DNA of 35,128 nucleotides, taken from assembly GCA_000467715.1 (NCBI GenBank), contig AJFK01000531.1:1-35128 (forward strand), given 5' to 3'. The translations under genes were made by a program, and so were the position numbers. This document shows, piece by piece, positions 25,139 through 35,128 of this stretch. Numbering within the stretch: position 1 is the stretch's first letter; each line of letters begins with the position of its first letter. The notes beneath the pieces are model-generated. The model was not told the origin of the DNA. It saw only the letters and a program-made list of their open reading frames with translations, and searched no databases. Source of the stretch: Hysterium pulicare CBS 123377 (taxonomy: Eukaryota; Ascomycota; Dothideomycetes; Hysteriales; Hysteriaceae).

Positions 25139-26378
25139 ATGGCACAAACTCCAAATGAGAAGCGACATGCCGCATGCGACGAATGTCGTGAGTATATAGC
25201 TTTCGTTCACTCAGGCTGCCAATGACTAACATAACTAGGGACAAGAAAGTTGAAGTGTTCCGGGGAAACCCCCCATTGTAAACGGTGTGAAAGCGAAGGG
25301 ATTACTTGTGTTTACTCTCCTCAGAAACAAATGGGACGGCCGAGGAAGAGAAGGCAAGACGAGCCGGAGCAAACCTTAAATCAAACCAGCCAAACCAACA
25401 GGGTTGAAGAAGAGGTCGGGAGCGTTTCTGAGACCGGACTGAACGATATTGGGCTCATATCGACTCCTCCTTTCAGCGAGTTTGCCCGTTTTTCCAATGT
25501 GCAAGAGAATGAAAGCCTAATGAATTCTCTCATCCCCAATGAGGACATGGCTCTGGATAACTTAGGGCCGCATGATACATTGCCGTTCGAGTAAGCATAC
25601 ACAGACACCCTGTTTGAACGTATTCTAATCCATGATCAGTCCTAGCATGAATGCAATAGATCCGTCCTTATGGGATTTTGGATCCATGCTTTCCCCAGGC
25701 GGAGCCGCCAGCTCCACTACATCAGAAAACTCTTCCAATCCATCTTGCACCTGCCTTTCAACCATGTACTTGGCGCTATCCGATCTCCAATCACTAAACT
25801 CGTTCTCCTTTCCCGCCGTCATACCGCGTCTCCGATCCGCAATCAACACCTCTTTAGCAATTCTTCAGTGCGACAAATGTCCGAAAGAATCCTTCTCAGC
25901 AATCCAAAACGTTTTAACTATGACATCGCTTCTAAGTGCACTAGCTGAGCGCTTTCATAAAGTCCTGAATGCAATCGACTCCGAAGCCGCCAGATTGGAG
26001 CAATCGGGTGAGAAAAAGGCGTTTCGTATCGGAGATAATAGTCCTGAAACTTTGCATCTTCATACAGGAACTCCGGACTGTCCGATGGGCTTTAACGTCG
26101 ATTTGGGGTCTGAGGAATGGCGAAAACTGGCGAAGAAAGTGGTGAAAACAGAAGTTTGGGGTGGGGGAAGCAATCCCAACCCTCTGATCATCGTCATTGA
26201 GCAGATGGAGCAGCGGCAACGTCGGTGGCATAGTCATGGATCTGAGCACAATGATAAAGAGAAGATGTTTAGGACATGTATGAATAGTGTGATGGCTCAG
26301 CCGAAAGAGGAAGATGCCACTTGCTTGAGGATGGTAAAACAAGTGCGGGTAATGATTGATAATATGAGTTGGGAATAA
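25139..26378 (+). CDS. Zn2Cys6 transcription factor, AflR-like
   Basis: Fungal binuclear zinc-cluster regulator. Exons 25139-25187, 25239-25590 and 25640-26378 give 379 aa. Introns are 51 and 49 nt, with GACTAAC and TTCTAAT branch sites. The six zinc ligands are Cys13, 16, 23, 30, 33 and 40, in the canonical C-x2-C-x6-C-x6-C-x2-C-x6-C spacing. The first intron splits the codon just after CDEC, a common intron position in this family. A basic GRPRKRR stretch (AT-hook/NLS-like) follows. The middle is acidic and Ser-rich. The C-terminal part has CTCLSTMYLALSDL and a Cys-pair/helix region typical of the aflatoxin-regulator (AflR) domain. AflR-like proteins usually control secondary-metabolite clusters, but no such cluster is visible within this window. 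Confidence 0.88.
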
Positions 26379-26621
26379 AGATTGGGCTGAGCGCTGTCTT
26401 GTTTTGTTGAATGAAACACACTCGCTTGCTACCAGGCATCTATTTTCGCCGATCTCGCGTGCACTGTTGGAAAGCGAATGTGGAGATCGCCTGCCAACGT
26501 CTTGATTCTGTGGAACAACGTTATATTCTAAGGACCCTGCCACTTGCTCTATGAAAAGGCTATCCGCATTGTGTGTTGTTGAAATGATAACGCTTTGTAA
26601 GCTACTTCTGTAACATTATAA

Positions 26622-27657
26622 CTAACAAGTTTTGGCCATGAACCAGGGGTATGCAATGACGTAAAAAGAGTAAACCAAGGTTCCTGCTAGGAGTAGAAGG
26701 AGCCATCGAGGCTCTCCATTGGCTTCGATGGAACTGTCAACCTGAGATTGCGATTTAGCGGTAGATTTCGAGTAACGAAGTTAGAGCCTTACTCTTGATG
26801 ATTTCTCCGAAGTTCCTCCATCAGTCTCAACCAAGCCCTTCTCAGGGTCATCCGGAAGAGACACAGCCTTGATAGACTTGATAGAGAGCGAGAAAGGTCC
26901 CTCTTGGTCCCCGAAAAAGCTATCCGAGGACTCAACATTTCACTTTTTGAGGGGGTTGACTCGCTCATACCTTCTCATCATGATACTGAATCGCTTCACA
27001 CTCTTTTTGTCCAGTGATGAAGCATCCTTCTTCTCCTTTCCCCTATACGTCGCTTTCAAATCCCTCCAATAGATGAGGATGAATGTGCTCTTGCTGTCGC
27101 CTCGGAAATCCGATGATGAAAGAGTGAAATCGTATTCGTAAGAGATTGTGGACTGCTCTCTACCATTTTCTGGGTTCTTAGGTAATAGCTCATCTTTTAT
27201 AATGAATGTGTAACGCTTGTCTGTGACTCCGGGTTAGCGCCAAGTCGAAGGATAAAGGTCTGAGTGCAATCGAATATACGAACCGTCTGCCTCACTGATA
27301 TCTATTTGAATTCCAATATACTCTGAAAGATCCCATGCTCGTTCATCTTCTGTGGTTCGTTGGCTCGCAAATCCAGCACCGCCTAAAGTTTTGATATCCA
27401 GGTTTCCATGAAAGCGGGCAACGGAACTCGAGGATGAGCACTCGAGATATGACTAAAGATATGTGAGAAAAGGAATTGAACATAAAGAGAGGAGATGTCA
27501 AGGCATACTTGAGATTTTCCACCCCTAACACGGTCATCACTTGCTGTCCAATCTGATGAAGACCAGGACCTGTGATTGTTAGTGAGAGATGTAGGAAAGA
27601 GAATATAGGTATGGTATACTTTTCTCCACCGAATAACGTAAGCTCCTTCTTGACCAT
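26622..27657 (-). CDS. CIA30-domain protein with C-terminal membrane anchor
   Basis: Member of the complex I intermediate-associated protein 30 (CIA30/NDUFAF1) family. Six exons: 27657-27620, 27569-27509, 27452-27284, 27220-26971, 26919-26793 and 26741-26622, giving 254 aa. All introns are 50-63 nt and phases agree throughout. Family marks are WTASDDRVRGGKSQ (residues 20-33), FHGNLDIKTLGGAGFASQRT in the middle of the beta-sandwich, and the RYTFIIKDE strand. Two donors are unusual (GTTCGT for intron 3, and intron 4 lacks a clear branch site). It starts MVKKELTLFGG, with no basic amphipathic presequence. A strong hydrophobic helix (WLLLLLAGTLVYSFYVIAY) lies near the C-terminus, which suggests tail anchoring. 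Complex I assembly is the family's known role, and whether this protein acts in mitochondria is open. Confidence 0.87.
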
Positions 27658-27956
27658 CTCGATAGAATAGTCTTTTGACTTGAAGATGGTTAGATATCAC
27701 ATCAAAGCTTTTGAATGAAACACTAAGCCTTACGGGTGATGATCTCATTCATTTCCATCCACACTATCCCCAAAACAACGAACGCGGGGGTGGCCCAAGC
27801 GTCAAACATAAGAAAAGTAACGCAGAAGAGGAACATCCCACGTCTATGGGACTCTCTTCTCCAATAAAAGCCACCAGTATTGAAAGCCTCCGCAGCACTA
27901 TTTCAGACCGCGCCCCCAAATCCGTATCACGTCAAATAAGCCTCACATAGCGAATC
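27658..27956. promoter_or_regulatory. divergent promoter with open frame ahead of DUF202 start
   Basis: This 299-bp spacer lies between the CIA30 and DUF202 starts. From about 27711 to 27947 the DUF202 reading frame is open, with Ser/Arg/Lys-rich, coding-like content. It includes an in-frame ATG at 27846 and ends in TAG at 27948-27950, only two codons before the DUF202 ATG. It may act as an upstream ORF or be an interrupted N-terminal extension. Confidence 0.5.
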
Positions 27957-28715
27957 ATGGATTTCAGACCAATGGCGCGAATGGATCCTTCGGATCAGGC
28001 GCTGCTGCAGGAACCATATAATCCCATCTACAACCTCTTTCACGCGAAGCCGGTTATTGTAAAGCAGTGAGTTTTGTACTGAAGTGGAGTCACTACTCCG
28101 CTCGATGGATGACTAATGGAAGATTTTGACTCTCACAGAAATAATACGTACGATAGAGTTGTGTTTAGGGAGAGGCCGTTCCTTGGGACGTTGCTGTTTG
28201 ACAATAATGCCTCGGATGCTAGAGACCATGCTGCAAATGAGAGAAGTATGCCTTTGCCCATCCTAATTTGGACTGCCAATTAACGCTTTGACATAGCTTT
28301 TCTCTCGTGGCTTAGGTTGGCGGTGTATATGGCGATCGTTTCGGTAGCAATTGTCTTGTCCTTTCACCTGAAATCGAGGCCGAGCGAGCTTGGTACGCCA
28401 GTGCGACTCATCCCTGGGATCAGTTTGACTAACGTACACCAGAAAAGAAAGTTGCCCTTCCATTTGGAATCATCTTCTGGTTGCTAGCCATGGCCTGTCT
28501 GATCTCTGGCTTGTCAAACTATATCAGAACCGTGTCGAGTTACAGTCAACGACGCGCCCTGGTACAGAGTGGATGGAAGACGGAAGTTGTAAGTTACGGT
28601 GACAAGGTAAGTTGGACTGGACTGATGCTGACTTGTGTAGGTCTTCACTGTTGTGGCCACAGCTATTGTGGCAGCTTGCGTTCTGTTCCTGTCGACAAAT
28701 GCTTCAAGCCGTTGA
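27957..28715 (+). CDS. DUF202 (YidH-like) membrane protein
   Basis: Small membrane protein of the DUF202 family, which also includes the vacuolar transporter chaperone Vtc1 and bacterial YidH. Five exons: 27957-28066, 28139-28245, 28297-28392, 28443-28588 and 28641-28715, giving 177 aa. Introns are 72, 51, 50 and 52 nt, with GACTAAC or GCTGAC branch sites, and phases agree. The family signature RDHAANERTFLSWLRLA is at residues 65-81. Three transmembrane helices follow, at about 78-97, 112-132 and 153-171. The last is preceded by the conserved ALVQSGWKTEVVFT. The soluble N-terminus contains YNPIYNLFHAKPVIVK. The family role is poorly defined. Upstream in-frame coding-like sequence raises the possibility of a longer original protein. 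Confidence 0.85.
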
Positions 28716-28866
28716 GCATATATTGCATACATTACAAAAGATGTCTAGAAACCCGTTGCCTGGACATTTACTGCTTCGTGACATCCCATTCCATGCCCTC
28801 CCATCGCCTCAGTCTCGTAATAGCGAAACGTATAAAATTTACGAAAGACAACCGCGAATCAGCAAT

Positions 28867-29872
28867 CTAATCAGTCTCCAGAATCGCCCACGTAACATCG
28901 TCCACAGTGGTGTAAATGACTCCGTTCGAAAGCAGCTCATCTCCCGCTTTCGCAACCTCGGACACATCCATATTTAACCGTGCCGCAATATCCTGCTGGT
29001 GTAGCCCCTCATTTGACTGTGGCGTTTGATACATCAAATTGTAGACCTTTCTCGCTGTGGCCGACATAGGTGGCAGTGCCATACCGCCCATGTTTGTCGT
29101 AGTCTCCTGTTGCCCGTAACCACCTTGTTGCTGTTGGCCAAATCCACCATTCGTATTCGCTCCAGCGCCTGAGTTCGGAGGCCCTCGAGTGTAGTACAAG
29201 TGTACCGCTGTAGCCTCTAGTAGGTGATATGAGATCTCGTTGTAGTCCGCCAGAGGTCGGATGACATGTGCACCAACGTGTTTCTTGCCTCCGAAGACTT
29301 TCAGCTTACCCCACACTCTGGCGTATGCGTTCTCGACCAGTTTTGCCTTTTTCGATTCTTGTTGCTCGTTCGCATCTGAATCGACCCATAGTTTCACTTC
29401 CATGCTTCCAGTGCCGTCATCCATTCTGTAGGTTATGTTCGTGGTTTGGTTTGAAATGTTGCGTATTTGGGCGACAAATGTAAGCTGGGATCATTTGATT
29501 AGCCAAACATGAAAAGTAAGTGTTTGCAGTTGGAGAACGGACCTGTGTCACTTCTGTACCGTCGATTTTGTATTCGCCCTCCGAATGCATAGGCTGCGCT
29601 TCATTGATCTGCTTGATCGTCACCGGTCTCAATGTATCTTTCCCATAGCCCTGTTACGGTAAGCTGGGTCATCGCTTCGAAGGGAAGTCTAGAGCTATTA
29701 CTTTGTTCCCGCTTGGGCTATCTTGACTGCCACCACCAGGTAAAAAACCTCCCCCGCCTGCTCCACCGCCCGCACCGTAGGAGGTTGTGCTGTAGCCGCT
29801 GTCGTAGTTATTGTAGCCTAATTCTTATCAGTACACAGTTACAAGGCGTTCCTTCAGATGTCGCATACTCAT
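28867..29872 (-). CDS. replication protein A subunit 2 (RPA32)
   Basis: Middle subunit of the single-stranded-DNA-binding RPA heterotrimer, which acts in replication, repair and checkpoint signalling in the nucleus. Exons 29872-29869 (only ATGA), 29817-29702, 29650-29543 and 29484-28867 give 281 aa, a normal length. Introns are 51, 51 and 58 nt. Residues 1-40 are the Gly/Ser/Tyr-rich tail (MSYNNYDSGYS...), which is phosphorylated in known RPA32 proteins. The OB-fold follows from about 45 to 175 (LRPVTIKQI, EYKIDGTEVTQLTFVAQIRN, YRMDDGTGSMEVKLW). A Gln/Gly-rich linker leads to the C-terminal winged helix (about 215-281, NEGLHQQDIAARLNM). The tiny first exon is inferred from phase, a TACTGAT branch site and the expected MSY start. 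It is divergent from DBP10. Confidence 0.92.
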
Positions 29873-30137
29873 CTTGAAGTGTGATAGTGAGGGAATATGC
29901 AAAAACTTGTTGAACAGTGTTGAAGTGTACGCTGAGAAGGAAGTTTGATGGTGGGGAGAACGCGTTGAGACGCGCTTTCCGAGCGCACGTGCAAGATGGT
30001 CCGAGTGTTCAACTCTTACACTTTTTTTCGTGGGCATGTAGACTCGCAAAAAAACGCCCTTTTCAACCCCGACAACATTGCAACACAAAGCCGGCTTCAT
30101 TCATACGGAACGAGCGATCAGAGAATTGCGACTGTCC
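29873..30137. promoter_or_regulatory. shared RPA2-DBP10 promoter with MCB-like sites
   Basis: This 265-bp divergent spacer contains ACGCGT at 29960-29965 and the near match ACGCGC at 29970-29975, 88-100 bp upstream of the RPA2 start. A CACGTG box lies at 29986-29991. ACGCGT is the MluI cell-cycle box bound by MBF-type factors at G1/S genes in yeasts, and replication genes are classic targets. The same hexamer occurs elsewhere in the window by chance, so position is the main argument. Confidence 0.45.
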
Positions 30138-33082
30138 ATGGTCCACCGAAAGGCCACCCCGGCACTGTCGGAGAATGAATTTGATATTACCACCGCACTA
30201 TTTGGGCAAGAAGATGGGGGAGAAAAGAGCCCGGGACACAATTTAGATCTTGGAGGAGATTTGGAGGTTGGGGATGGAAGCGGTTCAGATGATGAGGCCT
30301 TCATCGCTGCTCAGCAGGCAGCATCAAACCGGAAGGCTTCAAATTTGAAAGGCAAGACTGTCAAGAAAGGTGGAGGGTTTCAAGCAATGGGATTGAACGC
30401 GGCCTTGTTGAAAGCTATCACTCGCAAAGGGTTCTCGATTCCAACGCCGATACAACGAAAATCTATTCCCTTGATCCTGGATGGGCAAGACGTAGTGGGC
30501 ATGGCCAGAACTGGCAGTGGAAAAACGGCGGCGGTGGGTGACCACTGAGCGTTGCAGATTGTCAGTTTCGAGTACTAATCGACGAATAGTTTCTTATTCC
30601 CATGATCGAGAGGCTCAAGACTCATTCTGCAAAAGTTGGTGCACGGGGGATTGTATTGTCTCCCTCTCGGGAACTTGCTTTGCAAACACTTCGGGTGGTC
30701 AAAGAGCTGGGACGTGGAACCGATCTAAGGACTGTACTCCTTGTCGGTGGCGACAGCCTAGAGGACCGTATGCAAACCGTGTCATTCGCATACTAAATAA
30801 GACATGGCTAACTTAAAGAACAGAATTCAGCTCAATGACTACCAATCCCGACATCATCATTGCTACACCAGGCCGGTTTCTGCACCTCAAAGTTGAGATG
30901 GGATTAGATTTGGGTTCCATAAGATACATTGTGTTTGACGAAGCCGATAGATTATTTGAGATGGGATTCGCTTCCCAATTAACAGAGATCCTTCACGACC
31001 TTCCTACATCCCGGCAAACGCTCCTCTTCTCAGCGACACTTCCAAAGTCGATTGTCGAGTTTGCGAGGGCAGGCCTCCAAGATCCGAAGTTGGTTCGACT
31101 TGATGCAGAGACAAAGATCTCGCCTGATTTGGAGAGTGCTTTCTTTACCATCAAAAGCGCTGATAGGGACGGCGCCCTCCTTCACATTCTAGGTAGTGTA
31201 ATCAAGATGCCTTCTGGAGAAACAGACGTGGCAACAAAGGCGAAAGAAGCCGAATTGAAGAACAGCAAGAAGCGCAAACGTGGGTCGGAAACCTCAGCAA
31301 GCGAAACTCCTACTGCTCACTCTACTATTATATTTGCTGCTACCAAGCATCGTGTGGAGTATCTTGCCGCACTTCTTCGATCCTCAGGTTATGCTGTGTC
31401 TTACGTTTACGGGAATTTAGATCAGACTGCCAGATTATTACAGGTGGCGGACTTCCGTGCTGGTTTGACAAACATTTTGGTTGTTACTGACGTCGCTGCA
31501 AGAGGTGAGATTAAGTTGTTCTGACTTTGGGGCAACATTGTTCCGTACAATTCTCAAACATGAAAACTAAGATCCGTAGGTATCGACTTACCAGCCCTTG
31601 CGAACGTAATCAACTATGACTTCCCGTCGCAGCCGAAGATCTTTGTGCATCGTGGTATGATATACTCCCATCGCCTTGGGTTATCAATTGGCTGACGCTG
31701 GTACAGTCGGTCGAACGGCACGTGCTGGTAGGAAGGGTTGGTCGTACAGTCTTATTCGCGACTCTGATCTCCCCTACCTTATCGATCTACAGCTCTTTTT
31801 AGGGAGAAAGCTTGTAATCAGCAAACGCGGTGCCGACCGTGCGAATTACGCTCAAGACGTTGTGATTGGCGGTCTTGTACGAGACAAACTTGAACCTGCG
31901 ATGGAACATGTCAACAAGCTAGTAGAAGAGGATGAAGAACTAGCTATGCTCCTGACAGTAGCTATAAAGGGCGAAGCGCAATACACGAGAACACGTAATT
32001 CGGCGTCTAGCGAGTCAGTCAAGAGGAGCAAAGACTTATTGGCATCTGGAAGCCTCTCCGGCACGCATTTGCTTTTTGGGGACAGTGTTCCTGATGCCCA
32101 GGTAGAGAGGGAAGCAATGCTCGCGAAACTCAGTTCGTTCAGACCGGCTGAAACTGTATTTGAAATTGGTAAGCGTGGCAGCGGTGGCGAAGTGGCTGAA
32201 GTCGTACGCAAAAGACGAGAGCAAATGGACCACCGGCGACACCGTGTGGAAGAAGCAACACTAAAAGAGTCTGCCAATGTCGATCTTATGCCGACAGGTA
32301 CTGATGATCTAGATAACAGCGAGCCGGATGTGCAGGAGACGGCGCACTCCGGAATCGGTTCCGATTCCGAATCTGAAGGGCTTGAAGTTTCCTTTTCCCA
32401 CCCCACATTAGGGACAGCCACAGCAGATGATTGGCAAAATTCAGAGTACTTTATGGCCTACACTCCGAAAGCCACGAACCTAGCTGAAGATCGAGGATAT
32501 GGAGTACATTCTGGATCGTACAACACAGCCCGCCAAAACTCCAACTTTGTGAGTCAAGCTCAAGGCGTTCAAATGGATCTAACGAATGATGACATTCGCG
32601 GGTTCGGAGAACCGACTAAAGCGCGGGGCATGCGGTGGGATAAGAAAAGCAAAAAGTACGTGGCTAGAGTCAACGATGAAGACGGATCTAAAGGTGTCAA
32701 GATGGTGCGAGGTGAAAGTGGTCTCAAGATTGCCGCGAGTTTTCGCAGCGGCCGATTCGAGGCATGGAGGAAGTCCAACAAGATAGCTCGCCTACCACGT
32801 ACAGGAGAGATTGAGGCTTCCAATAGATCTGCGCCTCACACTAAAGGACGACAGTTCAAGCACAAGGCGGAAAAGGCGCCAAAGGAGGCTGATAGATTCA
32901 GAGACGATTACCACATACAGAAAAAGCGAGTAGAAGAGGCGAAACAAAAACGGATAGGCAAATTCAAGGACGGAGGAGGGAAGAATGAATTGAAGGGTGT
33001 CGAGGACGTTCGAAAACAACGAAAGCTCCAGGAGAATCGGCGAGCAAAGAATGCCAGACCCTCCAAAAAGAGAAAGGTGTGA
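30138..33082 (+). CDS. DBP10: ATP-dependent RNA helicase Dbp10
   Basis: Nucleolar DEAD-box helicase needed for 60S ribosomal subunit assembly. Exons 30138-30533, 30590-30767, 30824-31504, 31580-31654 and 31707-33082 give 901 aa. Introns are 56, 56, 75 and 52 nt; the first has TACTAAT. Motifs: Q motif GFSIPTPIQ (98-106), motif I ARTGSGKT (123-130), Ia PSRELALQ (157-164), GGDSLEDQ, Ib TPGR (206-209), II DEAD (230-233), III SAT (261-263), [24 protein letters not shown] and [12 protein letters not shown] (442-451). A Lys-rich insert (KKRKRG) sits between III and IV. The C-terminal DBP10CT region is recognised by [28 protein letters not shown] and the following FRSGRFEAW, and the end is a basic tail. 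The start was chosen because [17 protein letters not shown] matches the usual N-terminus of fungal Dbp10. Confidence 0.95.
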
Positions 33083-35128
33083 AGAATCTATGATACCTAC
33101 AACGTCAGTCTCAAAGTCAGCTGCTCCGCCGCTGTCTACGCAATCAATATTGTTCACCTTGATATCCGAACAGCCGGATTCATATATTGGCACCAAAAAT
33201 ATGTCGTGATGATCAAGGTCGGACTCTGGCGGTCGGAAGGAGATTTATTGAGTCGTTTAATTGACTATGACGCTCGACTATTGTCTGATTGGGCCAATAT
33301 AGTGAAACGCCTCAAGGAATATGAGATTGCTGAAAAAGGCTAACCTCGCCACAGGAGATTTTGCGTAGCGATTCACCGATAAATTGTCCGGTTAGATAGT
33401 AAATCTCCTATTATGCGAATCCGAGAAGCGATGGTTCCTGGCTACTGCCCGGGAAAACCTGCGCTTGCGAGACGTCAATAATAATTGTTTATTGCTTTCA
33501 GAATTGATAGTGTCGGGGCTTTCCCCGTTGGAGCAAAGGATGTCGGTCGCTTTCTTCTCGAAGGCGCCACAAGTCGTTCTAGTCAACCGAAAAAGGCTGC
33601 AGGGTGGCAGAAACAGCGCCGTTTCGCGCTTTTTGCAGGGTGTCCTTGCTTTTATGGCGTGAGCTGCAGATTTCATGGCGTCGCTGCGGCAAGCCGAATA
33701 CGGAGTCGGCCACGATGGCTTCAACGTCTTTATGGGACCTCCCTAAAATGGAGGCCGACGCGCAATCGCCGGTCGCCAAGTGCAGTGCTAGAGCAGTCCC
33801 GCAAGAAATCTTACGACGTGCATCTTGCTAAATCCTTCGCCTTCGCCAAAAAACTTTTATTTACGAGGCCCCTCGCGAGTCGCAGCAGCGGTCGGTTAGA
33901 AGCGTTTCTAAATGCTCAATCGTGTGTCATTCGTCCGCACGGCATGCCACTACTAGGGTTTATTGCTCGGGCCGTTCCCAGCGCAAATCGGGATGGGAGT
34001 GATACCAAGGCCAGCCGCCTTGCAGCAACACCCTGCAGACGATTATGAAAGGGCAGCCAGGCTGGTCAACAAAATGCCCGCCACGCTCCTTTTGGCACAA
34101 CGTGTCCACGCCCAGGAACCTGTTCGCAGATCCCGCGAGTAAAGCACCAGCGGCCTCTCGGTGTTTCCTTGACACAAACCCTGGGAGTACCCTGAGACAG
34201 CAGCCCAATAATCTGCAATCTACGTGACAAATATACAAAAATAGAAGCGATCAACCGCGTGGTCGGGGGTTGGGATAGATGGCCACCCATAGCTTTGTAT
34301 GACCCAGGTGTTGAGAACGATTTGGCCAAATTTCCCGGGGACGGGGCCCTGGGCAGGCCGTTGAGTGGCAGAGATTTGGTCGACGTCGCCATAGGCTCGT
34401 TTTCCGGGTGGCCGCCATGCCCGTCTCGCTTGTTCGTGTAGAGAGATGAGCCAATAAACCTGCTATAATACCTGCTGTTATTGTCAATATTTCCGTTGCC
34501 AAATTTGGATCCTGTCCTTAGAGCCTAAATGATAAATTTCCTGGATTTCTGCGTGGTAATATGCCCGCGCTGCTAGAACTCCCGCCCCGCTGGGATATGC
34601 GGCCTCGGACTCCTGCAGCTGCTGGTTGACGCTGATGCAAGACGAGAGGCCAGACTGACTCTCTGCCCACCTCCAACAACAGTTGCCCTCGTTTGCGAAG
34701 GCAAAGGCGGCTCGATTACGGTCCTCCTCCTGACAGCCTTCACCCCATCTTAGGCCTTGACTAGGATTAATGGGAAAAGCTTGCAAGCCTGGATGCGAAC
34801 AGATCCTTAGGTCTCTGTTCTCTCCTTGGCATGGTGGTTCGCTGCTGGAAAGGTCTCAGCGCGGAGGAATCTCCAGGCCCGCTGTGCAGCCCACTATAAC
34901 CTTGCTATGGGATTGTTAATTGCGCATGTGTTGGGGGGAGGCATCATCTGAACAAAACATGCTCTCACAGATGACGAGGTGACTGCGCGCAAGGCCAATA
35001 CGATGACCCTCATGGGCTATTCTTAACTCTGATTTATTGCTCCGGTCCTGCGAATCCAGCCAAATATCAAATCACGAGTTCGCTAGGGAGTGGCTGGCGC
35101 CCTTCCGAATTCAAGCTTCTCACCTTCG
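33083..35128. other. region without a recognised gene
   Basis: This is the 2-kb segment after DBP10, running to the window edge. Its plus strand has a 187-codon frame at 33485-34048 with no recognisable domain. The minus strand shows three successive open, coding-like stretches (listed separately). The sequence from about 33.5 kb is visibly richer in GC than the AT-rich spacer right after DBP10. No repeat with clear termini was found. Confidence 0.5.
33960..34855 (-). other. unrecognised coding-like stretches, possible gene or pseudogene
   Basis: Three consecutive minus-strand open stretches: 34855-34484 (123 codons, no ATG, Gln/Glu/Ala-rich with GLRWGEG and AAYPSGAGVLAARAYYHAEIQ), 34462-34220 (80 codons, VLNTWVIQSYGWPS, ending in Phe-rich sequence), and 34238-33960 (GGHFVDQPGCPFIIVCRV, ending WERPEQ). 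The middle one starts right after a TAG that could be a splice acceptor. Order and strand agree, as for exons of one gene that might begin beyond the right edge, but I could not find phase-compatible donors for all joins and recognise no family. It could equally be a decayed gene or chance. Confidence 0.25.

Overview
The window looks like nuclear DNA of a filamentous ascomycete (Pezizomycotina). The class is not settled, but the gene families would fit Leotiomycetes or a relative. The evidence is short introns (27 inferred, mostly 49-63 nt, with GT donors, CTAAC/CTGAC-type branch sites and YAG acceptors), compact alternating genes, a Zn2Cys6 regulator and several families typical of moulds. 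Most genes are spliced. I rebuilt exons by eye from phase-compatible splice sites and family motifs, so boundaries are predictions without transcript support.

Layout. 1-9302 has no gene I can support. It holds inverted repeats near 7.93-8.21 kb and small unrecognised ORFs. 9303-12381 (-) is a DDHD-domain phospholipase. 12870-13403 (+) is an uncharacterised four-helix membrane protein. 14656-16764 (+) is a 14-TM-type MFS exporter. 17666-18300 (-) is mitochondrial ribosomal protein uL23m. 20071-22225 (+), perhaps starting further upstream, is a large protein with two KH-like segments that resembles fungal DUF7905 proteins. 23735-24632 (-) is an F-box-like/DUF7730-type protein. 25139-26378 (+) is a Zn2Cys6 factor with an AflR-like tail.

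The right part is dense. 26622-27657 (-) is a CIA30-domain protein with a C-terminal membrane anchor. 27957-28715 (+) is a DUF202 membrane protein. 28867-29872 (-) is replication protein A subunit 2. 30138-33082 (+) is the DEAD-box helicase Dbp10. After 33083 no known gene is visible, but the minus strand between about 33.96 and 34.86 kb has three successive coding-like stretches that I cannot identify.

The genes do not form one pathway. Housekeeping functions (mitoribosome, 60S biogenesis, replication, lipid turnover) are mixed with a drug-exporter-like transporter and an orphan AflR-type regulator, and no biosynthetic enzyme lies between them. The points most worth checking are the KH-like protein and its uncertain 5' end, a tail-anchored CIA30 protein without an obvious mitochondrial presequence, an in-frame UAG just before the DUF202 start, a 4-nt first coding exon in RPA2, two tandem duplications near gene ends, and the unexplained gene-free left arm.
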